A stretch of DNA of 39,252 nucleotides from NCBI GenBank assembly GCA_903905655.1, contig CAIVHG010000059.1, forward strand, positions 1 through 39,252. Direction: 5' to 3'. The position numbers were made by a program, and so were the translations under genes. This DNA is from an uncultured beta proteobacterium (GTDB taxonomy: Bacteria > Pseudomonadota > Gammaproteobacteria > Burkholderiales > SG8-41). The notes beneath the pieces were generated by a model. That model was given only the letters and a program-made list of their open reading frames with translations. It was not told the DNA's origin and made no database searches. Shown one piece after another: positions 24,576 through 31,783 of this stretch (its first letter is position 1; the number at the start of each line of letters is the position of its first letter).

Positions 24576-25769
24576 ATGGACAAGCCATCCGCACGCAAAG
24601 GGCCGCTCGCCCGTTACAAAGTGCTCGACCTCACGCGCGTGCGCTCCGGACCGACCTGCGTGCGCCAGCTCGCGGACTGGGGCGCCGACGTGATCAAGAT
24701 CGAATCGCCGCCCGGGCTCGTGCCCGATGCCTGGGGCGACGAACGCCATAGCGGCGACTTCCAGAACCTGCATCGCAATAAGCGCGCGCTGACGCTGAAC
24801 CTCAAGGAGGCCGACGGGCTGGCGATCCTGAAGCAGCTCGCGGCGCGCTCAGACGTGCTGGTGGAAAATTACCGGCCGGACGTCAAGTTCCGCCTGGGCA
24901 TCGACTATGAAACGCTCAAGCAGATGAACCCCGGCCTGGTCTACGCGAGCATCTCCGGGTTCGGACAGGACGGACCGTACGCGAAGCGCCCGGGCTACGA
25001 TCAGGTTGCGCAGGGCATGGGGGGCCTGATGGGCGTCACCGGCGAGCCCGGCGGCACGCCGATGCGCGCGGGCATCGCGGTGGCCGATTCGAGCGCGGGC
25101 CTGTATTGCGCTAACGGCATCCTGCTCGCCCTGCTCGAGCGCGAGAGTTCAGGGGAAGGGCAGTGGGTGCAAACCTCGCTGCTGCAGGCGATGATCGCCA
25201 TGCTCGATTTTCAGGCGGCGCGCTGGCTGGTCGACAAGGAGGTGCCGCCGCAGGCCGGCAACGATCACCCGACGTCGATCCCGACCGGCGTGTTCCAGAC
25301 CGCCGACGGCTACATCAACATCGCGGCGGGTTCCGACGGGATGTGGCTGCGGCTGTGCAAAGCGCTCGGCGCAGAGCCGCTGCTCGACAAGCCTGAATAC
25401 GCGAGCCGTCCGCTGCGCTCCAAGAGCCGCGCCCAGTGCAATCGCGACATCGCTGAGTACATCCGGCGCAGGTCGAGCAGGGAGTGGCTGGAGCTGTTCG
25501 AAGCGCAGGGCATCGCCGCCGGTCCGATCTACAAGATGAACGAAGTGTTCGACGATCCTCAGGTGAAGCACCTGGGGATGGCCGCACCCGTGCACCATCC
25601 GGTGCTGGGCGATATCGCGCTCGTCAACCAGCCGATCGAGCTCAGCAGGACGCCGAGCGAACTGCGCACCGTAACGCCCGAGTGCGGCGAGCACACCGAC
25701 GAAGTGCTGAGCGAACTTGGTTATGGCGCCGCAGACATCGCCGGCCTCCACAGCCGAGGCGTGGTTTAG
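24576..25769 (+). CDS. CaiB/BaiF-type class III CoA transferase
   Basis: The 397-residue protein opens with KVLDLTRVRSGPTCVRQLAD and GADVIKIESP, the CoA-binding start of the family. It has HRNKRALTLNLK, ISGFGQDGPYAKRPGYD, and the catalytic Asp171 in AVADSSAGLY that forms the acyl-anhydride. The long C-terminal region VKHLGMAAPVHHPVLGDIAL is standard. Family members move CoA between carboxylates (formyl/oxalyl-, carnitine-, succinyl- or mesaconyl-CoA). The substrate is not readable here. AAGAAAG lies before the ATG. The nucleotidyltransferase gene follows at once, perhaps overlapping. Confidence 0.93.
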   Translation: MDKPSARKGPLARYKVLDLTRVRSGPTCVRQLADWGADVIKIESPPGLVPDAWGDERHSGDFQNLHRNKRALTLNLKEADGLAILKQLAARSDVLVENYRPDVKFRLGIDYETLKQMNPGLVYASISGFGQDGPYAKRPGYDQVAQGMGGLMGVTGEPGGTPMRAGIAVADSSAGLYCANGILLALLERESSGEGQWVQTSLLQAMIAMLDFQAARWLVDKEVPPQAGNDHPTSIPTGVFQTADGYINIAAGSDGMWLRLCKALGAEPLLDKPEYASRPLRSKSRAQCNRDIAEYIRRRSSREWLELFEAQGIAAGPIYKMNEVFDDPQVKHLGMAAPVHHPVLGDIALVNQPIELSRTPSELRTVTPECGEHTDEVLSELGYGAADIAGLHSRGVV

Positions 25770-25800
25770 GCGCTATCAGCGGCGGCGGAGGCAGCGGCAC

Positions 25801-26370
25801 TTGAACATCAGAGGAATACTGCTGGCGGCAGGAGCGGGCTCGCGCTTCGGCGGCGACAAGTTGATACATCCGTTGGCCGACGGCACGCCGATCGGGGTAG
25901 CGGCGGCGCGCAATCTGCGCGCGGTGCTGCCTGAAGTCGTCGCCGTGGTGCGGCCTGCCGACACCAGGCTCGCAGAATTGCTGGAAGGCGCCGGCTGCCG
26001 CGTCACCGTGTGCGCGCAGTCCGTGCGCGGCATGGGGGCGAGCCTCGCACACGCCATCGGCCTTGCACGCGATGCCGATGCGTGGGTGGTTGCGCTCGCC
26101 GACATGCCGGCGATACAAGACACGAGCATCAGCGTGATCGTGCGCGCGCTCGAAGCGGGGACACAGCTCGTCGCCCCGTCCTATCGTGGCGAGCGCGGCC
26201 ATCCGGTAGGCTTCGGCAAGAGCCACTTGCAGGCACTGCTCGAACTCGACGGCGACGCCGGTGCGCGTGCCATCATCCAGGCGCATCGCGGCGAGCTCGT
26301 GCTCGTCGAATGCGCGGATCCAGGCGTGCTGCAGGACATCGACCGTCCCGGCGATCTGGTCCAGGCTTGA
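25801..26370 (+). CDS. MobA/MocA-like nucleotidyltransferase
   Basis: The protein has the NTP-transferase signature GILLAAGAGSRFGGDKL near its N-terminus, then VVALADMPAI (metal-binding Asp) and RGERGHPVGFG, as in MocA, the CTP:molybdopterin cytidylyltransferase. Length (about 189) is normal. No ATG lies close to the homology start. TTG at 25801 with GGAGG about ten bases upstream is the best choice; an ATG at 25723 would overlap the CoA-transferase gene. It precedes moxR by 68 bp. MocA tailors the cofactor of xanthine-dehydrogenase-family enzymes, whose maturation often uses MoxR and VWA proteins. No such enzyme is encoded here. Confidence 0.8.
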   Translation: MNIRGILLAAGAGSRFGGDKLIHPLADGTPIGVAAARNLRAVLPEVVAVVRPADTRLAELLEGAGCRVTVCAQSVRGMGASLAHAIGLARDADAWVVALADMPAIQDTSISVIVRALEAGTQLVAPSYRGERGHPVGFGKSHLQALLELDGDAGARAIIQAHRGELVLVECADPGVLQDIDRPGDLVQA

Positions 26371-26382
26371 TCTACCCTCGTT

Positions 26383-26388
26383 TATAAT
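26383..26388 (+). promoter_or_regulatory. -10 element upstream of moxR
   Basis: A perfect TATAAT lies 51 bases before the moxR ATG, just beyond the nucleotidyltransferase stop. No clear -35 is visible at 16-18 bases, so moxR may have its own promoter as well as read-through. Confidence 0.4.
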
Positions 26389-26438
26389 GGCCTCTGCAAT
26401 TGCGCCTGCGGGCGCCTCCCCTTACCAGGAATAGATAC

Positions 26439-27281
26439 ATGGCCCGATTCGAAGGCAGCGACAACTACGTAGCCACACCCGATCTCATGATGGCGGTCAA
26501 CGCCGCGCTCGCGCTTGAGCGCCCGCTGCTCATCAAGGGCGAGCCGGGGACCGGCAAGACCATGCTCGCGATCGAAGTCGCGAAGGCGCTGGGCCGCCCG
26601 CTTTACGAATGGCACATCAAGTCGACCACCAAGGCGCAGCACGGTCTCTACGAATACGACGCGGTGTCGCGGCTGCGCGATTCGCAGCTCGGAGATCCCA
26701 AGGTGCACGACATCGCCAACTACATCGTGCGCGGCATGCTGTGGAACGCTTTTGAGTCCGATGCGCAGTCGGTGCTGCTGATCGACGAAGTGGACAAGGC
26801 GGACATTGAGTTTCCCAACGATCTGCTGCGCGAGCTCGACCGCATGGAGTTCTACGTCTACGAGACGCAGCAGCTGGTGAGCGCGCGCCATCGTCCGCTC
26901 GTGATCATCACCAGCAACAACGAGAAGGATTTGCCCGACGCATTCCTGCGCCGCTGCTTCTTTCACTACATCCGCTTTCCCGATCGCGATACCATGGAAA
27001 AGATCGTGGGCGTGCATTTCCCGCAGCTCAAGAAGGAACTGCTCAAGGAAGCGCTCGAGGCGTTTTTCGAAATCCGTGACGTGCCGGGGCTCAAGAAGAA
27101 GCCGTCGACTTCGGAATTGCTCGACTGGCTGAAGCTGCTGCTGGCTGAGGACATTCCGCCGGAAGCGTTGCACAGCATGGACAGCCACAAGATCATCCCG
27201 CCGTTGCATGGCGCGCTGCTCAAGAACGAGCAGGACGTGCACCTGTTCGAGCGCCTGGCGTTCATGTCGCGGCGCAGGTAG
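26439..27281 (+). CDS. MoxR-family AAA+ ATPase (CoxD-like)
   Basis: The 280-residue AAA+ protein has Walker A GEPGTGKT (34-41), Walker B VLLIDE (112-117), sensor 1 Asn160 in IITSNNEKDLP, and arginine-finger candidates Arg171/Arg172. AGGAA precedes the ATG. MoxR ATPases work with VWA-domain partners as chaperones that insert metal cofactors or assemble complexes; CoxD of CO-dehydrogenase clusters is an example. The partner VWA gene is 2.9 kb downstream, separated by a cyclase gene on the other strand. The stop is followed within two bases by repeat B. Confidence 0.93.
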   Translation: MARFEGSDNYVATPDLMMAVNAALALERPLLIKGEPGTGKTMLAIEVAKALGRPLYEWHIKSTTKAQHGLYEYDAVSRLRDSQLGDPKVHDIANYIVRGMLWNAFESDAQSVLLIDEVDKADIEFPNDLLRELDRMEFYVYETQQLVSARHRPLVIITSNNEKDLPDAFLRRCFFHYIRFPDRDTMEKIVGVHFPQLKKELLKEALEAFFEIRDVPGLKKKPSTSELLDWLKLLLAEDIPPEALHSMDSHKIIPPLHGALLKNEQDVHLFERLAFMSRRR

Positions 27282-27480
27282 GGCGCGCGGACTCGTTACC
27301 GGCGAAGCCGGCGGTTTGCGGGAAGCGCGCCAGGCCGCCGCTTCGACAGTGCTTGCGGCGAGGTTATGCGGCGGCGCGCGGACTCGTTACCGGCGAAGCC
27401 GGCGGTTTGCGGGAAGCGCGCCAGGCCGTCGCTTGGAGAGTGGTTGGTAATGCGGTGAAGTTATGCGGCGGCGCGCGTTT
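27282..27480. repeat. Tandem copies of palindromic repeat B (copies 1 and 2)
   Basis: Two identical 55-base units (27283-27337 and 27374-27428) recur with a 91-base period. The spacer after each is also related (both end GTTATGCGG), and a third start (GGCGCGCG) appears at 27470. Each unit has an outer GGCGCGC/GCGCGCC pairing and an inner hairpin CCGGC-GAA-GCCGG. It fills the convergent gap between moxR and the diguanylate cyclase gene. A diverged copy is at 31447-31498. Confidence 0.9.
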
Positions 27481-27502
27481 TTTCCGCACTTGCAGTCCGG
27501 CC

Positions 27503-29749
27503 TCAGTGGGCCGGCTTGCCCTGCGCCTGCTCGTCGAACGGCGCGTCGTAGAAACGATAACCGTTGCGGCCCAGGTCCTTGGTGCGGAACATTGCAGCAT
27601 CCGCGTTTTTGATGAGCGTCTCCACGTCCTCGCCGTCATGCGGGTAAGTGGCGATGCCGATGCTCGCTGTGACATATAACTCGTGCCCGTCAAGCTGGAA
27701 TGGCTTGCTGAGCGACAACATCAGCTTCTGTGCGAACAGCCGGCAGTCGTTGGCCTCGGCAACCTCAGCGAGAACGATCATGAACTCGTCGCCGCCGAGC
27801 CGCGCCGCAGTGTCCTCTGAGCGAATGCTTGCCTTCATGCGCTGCGCGACCTGCTGCAGGAGCAGGTCGCCGAACGCGTGCCCCAGCGCGTCGTTTACTC
27901 CTTTGAAGCGATCGAGGTCGATGAAGAGCACGCCGACGATAGTCTTTCTGCGCTGCGCATAGTTGATCGCCTGCCGCAGCCGGTCGTAGCACAGCAGCCG
28001 ATTTGGCAGCTGCGTGAGACTGTCGTAATGCGCCTGGTGGACCAGCAGGTCTTGCATCTCCTTGCGCTCGGTGATGTCTTCCTTGATCGCGATGAAGTTG
28101 ACGATCTCGCCGAGCTCGTTCTTGAGCGGGGAGATCACTTCGTATTCCCAGTAGAGCTGGCCGTTCTTCCTGCGGTTCTGCACCTCGCCCTGCCACTCGC
28201 GACCGGCGAGAATGGTGCGCCACAGCTCCTGATAGACCTCGATGGGCGTGACGCCCGACTTGATCACGGCGGGCGTCTTGCCTATCAGTTCGTCCGCGGC
28301 ATAGCCGGTGACTTCCGAAAACTTTGGATTCACGTATTCGATGCGGCCCTGGGTGTCCGTGATCACGGTTTGCGCCGGGCTCTGCTCGATGGCGTGCGAG
28401 AACTTGCGCAGCCGCTCTTCCATGCGCTTGCGCTCGCTGATGTCCTGGACCACGGTCACGAAGTAGTCGGGATTGCCCTTCAGGTCGCGCACCAGGGTGA
28501 CTGCGATGATTGCCCACATCACCGAGCCGTCCTTGCGCAGGTAGCGTTTCTCGCGGGTCTCCGCCATGGCCATTGCGTCGCCTGCGAGCATGCGTTGCCT
28601 GATGGTCATGTCGGGAATGTCTTCCGGGTGTGAGACGGCGCGGAAGGAGTGCCCCAGCATTTCCTCTTCCGTGTAGCCGAGCATTTCACACAGTTTTCGG
28701 TTAATGCGCAGAAACTTTCCGCTGAAATCCGTATGCGCGATGCCGACCGCCGCCAGAGTGAAGTAGGTGCGAAACTGTATATCGCTGCGGGCGAGCGCGT
28801 CGGTAGCGCGCCGCCGGCGCCACAGCGCGGCGATTAGGCCAGTCCCGAACAGCGCGGCGAGCAGGCTCGCCACCGTGGTGCGCAAGTAGTAATCGCGTTC
28901 GTGCTCATGGAACGATGCCAGGGCCTCGTCCTCCGCGGTGCCCACGCTGACGATCAGCGGATACTGCTGCGCGGTGCGGTAGCTGAAGAAGCGCGGCACG
29001 CGATCGATTCTGCCGACGCCGGTAAAGCTGCCGACCGGGCTTTGCGCGTGCCGCTCAAGCAGGGTGGTTCCGTGCAGGTCTTCCCCGAAGGTGCTGTGCT
29101 CGCCCGCGCGCCGCACCAGCGCGATGCCGTCCAGCCCGATGAGCGAAACCGCGCCCATTTTTCCAAGGTCCGCCTTTTCGTAGAAGGTGGTGAAGTAAGA
29201 CGGGTCGATGCCGGCGAAGACGACGCCGCCGAATGAGCCGTTTTCCTTGTTGATACGCCGCGACATCGGAAATATCACTCTGCCGGCGAGGCGTCCCTTG
29301 AGCGGTGCGCCGATGAGCATTGCGTTCAGGCGCTGCTGCCGGTGCGCCTCGAAGTAGTTCGCGCGCGCGAAATTGACGGGTTGGAACTTGCTGTTGGATG
29401 CAATGAGGCGGCCGTTTTCATCCAACACTTCGAGCACCACGAACAGCTCGCTGTCGATCACGCCGCTTTCGATCAGCCGCTGCAGGTTCGGCTTCGGCCC
29501 GCGCGTTTCATACTGGGATTTGATCGACAGCAGCACCTGGTCGACGCTCTTGAGCGTCCGGACTGTGTGTTCCTCGTAAGCGATGGCGAGGTTCGAGTTC
29601 TGCTTGTAGACAGCGGAGATCGTCTCGGCGCGTTCGGACCGGATGCGATCGATGGTCGTCGCCCACAGAACAACGATCACGGCGAGGCAGAACACTGCGA
29701 CCGCGAGTTCGCTGTAGTGCAGCTTGAGTGCTTGCCTGATGGACGGCAT
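27503..29749 (-). CDS. Membrane diguanylate cyclase: extracellular sensor-PAS-PAS-GGDEF
   Basis: From the ATG at 29749 the protein has 748 residues. A membrane helix (about 13-31) is followed by a periplasmic Cache-like sensor region (about 35-295) and a second helix (about 300-318). Two PAS domains follow (about 330-450 and 455-580, each ending in a DISERK/DITERK linker), then the GGDEF domain. The active site is an intact GGDEF at 652-656. The product-inhibition I-site RSED at 643-646 is present five residues before it. No EAL domain. It should make cyclic di-GMP on sensing an external ligand. It lies between moxR and its VWA partner on the opposite strand. Confidence 0.93.
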   Translation of the reverse strand: MPSIRQALKLHYSELAVAVFCLAVIVVLWATTIDRIRSERAETISAVYKQNSNLAIAYEEHTVRTLKSVDQVLLSIKSQYETRGPKPNLQRLIESGVIDSELFVVLEVLDENGRLIASNSKFQPVNFARANYFEAHRQQRLNAMLIGAPLKGRLAGRVIFPMSRRINKENGSFGGVVFAGIDPSYFTTFYEKADLGKMGAVSLIGLDGIALVRRAGEHSTFGEDLHGTTLLERHAQSPVGSFTGVGRIDRVPRFFSYRTAQQYPLIVSVGTAEDEALASFHEHERDYYLRTTVASLLAALFGTGLIAALWRRRRATDALARSDIQFRTYFTLAAVGIAHTDFSGKFLRINRKLCEMLGYTEEEMLGHSFRAVSHPEDIPDMTIRQRMLAGDAMAMAETREKRYLRKDGSVMWAIIAVTLVRDLKGNPDYFVTVVQDISERKRMEERLRKFSHAIEQSPAQTVITDTQGRIEYVNPKFSEVTGYAADELIGKTPAVIKSGVTPIEVYQELWRTILAGREWQGEVQNRRKNGQLYWEYEVISPLKNELGEIVNFIAIKEDITERKEMQDLLVHQAHYDSLTQLPNRLLCYDRLRQAINYAQRRKTIVGVLFIDLDRFKGVNDALGHAFGDLLLQQVAQRMKASIRSEDTAARLGGDEFMIVLAEVAEANDCRLFAQKLMLSLSKPFQLDGHELYVTASIGIATYPHDGEDVETLIKNADAAMFRTKDLGRNGYRFYDAPFDEQAQGKPAH

Positions 29750-30196
29750 TGCGCGCCTAGTCAACGAGGGTTAGCCGTGCAGCGTTGCGCATCTTGCATC
29801 TTTAAACCTGCCTCCGTTTCGCGCGGGTTCGAAACTCGACTGCGCTGGCGATCCGCCTTGTTGTCAGGGAAGTCGCCAGATTCATCGGGCAGCGGCGGTG
29901 CGCGAACTTTTCGGCAGGCGCTTCCTGCGTGCCGGTCTCATGCCGATTCGTCCAGGGTGCGCAGGATTCTACCGGGTTTTTGCACGGCAATGGGTATTCA
30001 CTTGGGGTCGCTGGCAGGAGGATTCTCCTATGGGCTGCACGGGGCGCACTCGGTATGTGTCCATGCGCCTGCGATAGGCACAGCTCCGGAGATCGGTCCG
30101 TGTATGGCAGCGGTTTGTGGGCTATCATCGCCAGCTTGCAGCGCCGAGGAACATGCCTGAACCCCGGGCATCATTGCAGGCGCGCGCATCCACACT
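29750..30196. other. Divergent intergenic region, cyclase-VWA
   Basis: This 447-bp gap separates the cyclase start from the VWA gene. Codon-like frames in it are short and show no family. It must carry both promoters. A TATCAT hexamer near 30123 could serve the plus strand. The last 44 bases hold the short frame described separately. No RNA gene or repeat was recognised. Confidence 0.5.
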
Positions 30197-30203
30197 ATGC
30201 TGA
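30153..30203 (+). CDS. Possible 16-codon leader frame overlapping the VWA start
   Basis: ATG at 30153 has GAGGA four bases upstream, the only good ribosome site in the area. The frame MPEPRASLQARASTLC ends at TGA 30201-30203, just past the VWA ATG (30197), as ATGCTGA. The VWA start itself lacks a ribosome site, so its translation may depend on re-initiation after this frame. Peptide function, if any, is unknown. Confidence 0.4.
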   Translation: MPEPRASLQARASTLC

Positions 30204-31381
30204 TCGAATTTTTTCTAAGCCTGAAACAGGCCGGACTGCCAGTCTCGGTGCGCGAATTCCTGATGCTGCTCGCTGCGCTCGACAAGCGCGTGGTCAGCGG
30301 CAGCACCGAAGAGTTCTACTATCTGGCGCGCGCCTGCCTCATCAAGGACGAATCCAACTACGACAAGTTCGACCTCGTGTTCGGCACGTACTTCAAAGGC
30401 ATCTCCGCGCTCACGGAAGAGCAGGCCGTGACGCTGCCCGAGGAGTGGCTGAAGAAGCTCGCGGAAAAACACCTGACCGAGGAAGAAAAGAAGCTCGTCG
30501 AAGCGCTGGGCGGCTGGGAGAAGCTGATGGAGACGCTCAGGCAGCGGCTCGCCGAGCAGAAGGGCCGGCACCAGGGCGGATCTAAATGGATCGGCACTGC
30601 CGGCACCAGCCCGTTCGGCGCCTATGGCTACAACCCGGAGGGAGTGCGCATCGGGCAGGACGAGTCGCGCAACCGGCGTGCGGTGAAGGTGTGGGACAAG
30701 CGCGAGTTCCGCAACCTCGACAGCTCGGTGGAACTCGACACCCGCAACATGAAGGTGGCGCTGAAGCGCCTGCGCAAGTTCGCGCGCGCCGGCAATCCCG
30801 AGGAACTCGACCTGGACGACACCGTGCGCTCGACGGCGCGCAATGCCGGCTACCTCGATCTGAAGATGGTGCCGGAGCGCCACAACAGCGTTAAGGTGCT
30901 GTTGTTTCTGGACGTCGGCGGCTCGATGGACGACCACATTGCCGTGTGCGAGCAGCTGTTCTCAGCGGCGCGCGTCGAGTTCAAGCACCTGGAATATTTC
31001 TACTTTCACAACTTCCTCTACGAGCGCGTGTGGAAGGACAACCGGCGCCGCGGCAGCGAGCGCATCGACACCTGGGACGTGATGCACACCTATCCGCACG
31101 ACTATAAGGTGATCTTCGTCGGCGACGCGACCATGAGCCCGTACGAGATCACTTATCCCGGCGGCAGCGTCGAGCATTCCAATCCCGAGCCGGGAGCGCT
31201 GTGGATGCAGCGCATGCTGTCGGTCTACAAGGACACGGTGTGGCTAAACCCGAAGCCGCAGGACGAGTGGGACTATCAGGACTCGATCCGGCTCACGCGC
31301 GAGATCATCGGCGAGCGCATGTTCCCGCTGACTCTGGCGGGGCTCGACGGCGCGATGCGCATGCTGAGCAAGGGGCGGTGA
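30197..31381 (+). CDS. CoxE-like VWA-domain protein, MoxR partner
   Basis: The 394-residue protein starts MLIEFFLSLKQAGLPVSVRE, the conserved opening of this VWA family. It has a charged helical middle (about 75-125), and a VWA domain from about 230. The metal site is DVGGS (239-243), where the canonical DxSxS has Gly in place of the first Ser, followed by MDDH. FVGDATMSPYE and YPGGSVEH are later conserved parts. Members act with MoxR ATPases in cofactor insertion or complex assembly. Its normal neighbour moxR is 2.9 kb away. The start has no ribosome site, but a short overlapping frame does. Confidence 0.9.
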   Translation: MLIEFFLSLKQAGLPVSVREFLMLLAALDKRVVSGSTEEFYYLARACLIKDESNYDKFDLVFGTYFKGISALTEEQAVTLPEEWLKKLAEKHLTEEEKKLVEALGGWEKLMETLRQRLAEQKGRHQGGSKWIGTAGTSPFGAYGYNPEGVRIGQDESRNRRAVKVWDKREFRNLDSSVELDTRNMKVALKRLRKFARAGNPEELDLDDTVRSTARNAGYLDLKMVPERHNSVKVLLFLDVGGSMDDHIAVCEQLFSAARVEFKHLEYFYFHNFLYERVWKDNRRRGSERIDTWDVMHTYPHDYKVIFVGDATMSPYEITYPGGSVEHSNPEPGALWMQRMLSVYKDTVWLNPKPQDEWDYQDSIRLTREIIGERMFPLTLAGLDGAMRMLSKGR

Positions 31382-31783
31382 ACGGCGGTGTGGTTAGTTG
31401 TAGGGAGGGATTCAGATCTCGCCGAAGCGTATCTCACCCTCACCCCGGCGCGCGGACCCGTTACTGGCGAAGCCAGCCGCTTGCGGGAAGCGCGCCAGTG
31501 CACTCGCTCCCGCCCCGAATCGCTACGCGAACGCCGTGTCGCGAGTGCCCTCTCCCGCAAGCGGGCGAGGGGGCAAGAAATTAGGTTCCCTCGCCCCTCC
31601 GGGGAGAGGTGTGCCGGAACGCGGAGCAGGGACCCGTTTACGGGATTCGACCGTGAAGGCGCACGCTAGCACGCGGATATCCGGCGCTCTGCATCCCGCT
31701 ACGGGGTCACATCCATCGGCAAGCCGATGGAACCTGTTCCTCCCTCCGCGGGCGTAGGGTGAGGGGCGGGCGTGTAAGCACCC
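31382..31783. repeat. Convergent gap rich in palindromes, with repeat B copy 3
   Basis: Between the VWA stop and the end of the GspE-type gene lie several inverted repeats. Repeat B copy 3 is at 31447-31498 (5 of 51 positions differ from copies 1 and 2). An 11-bp imperfect hairpin with AA loop spans 31548-31571 (CCCTCTCCCGC/GCGGGCGAGGG). A perfect 8-bp hairpin CCATCGGC-AA-GCCGATGG lies at 31713-31730. GC-rich flanks repeat the CCCTC/GAGGGG theme at 31589-31608 and near 31738-31768. No coding frame in it looks real. It resembles a mosaic of dispersed intergenic repeats. Confidence 0.8.

Noticed and set aside
27282-27480. CRISPR-like pattern: 55-base repeats with a 36-base gap
   Set aside because: Only two full units, the gaps are similar to each other rather than unique, the repeat is too long, no cas genes are near, and a diverged copy lies 4 kb away.
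30185-31381. Fully novel defence system around the MoxR and VWA genes
   Set aside because: MoxR-VWA pairs occur in some defence loci, but here there is no nuclease, phage-sensor or toxin gene, and the MocA-like neighbour fits cofactor maturation better.
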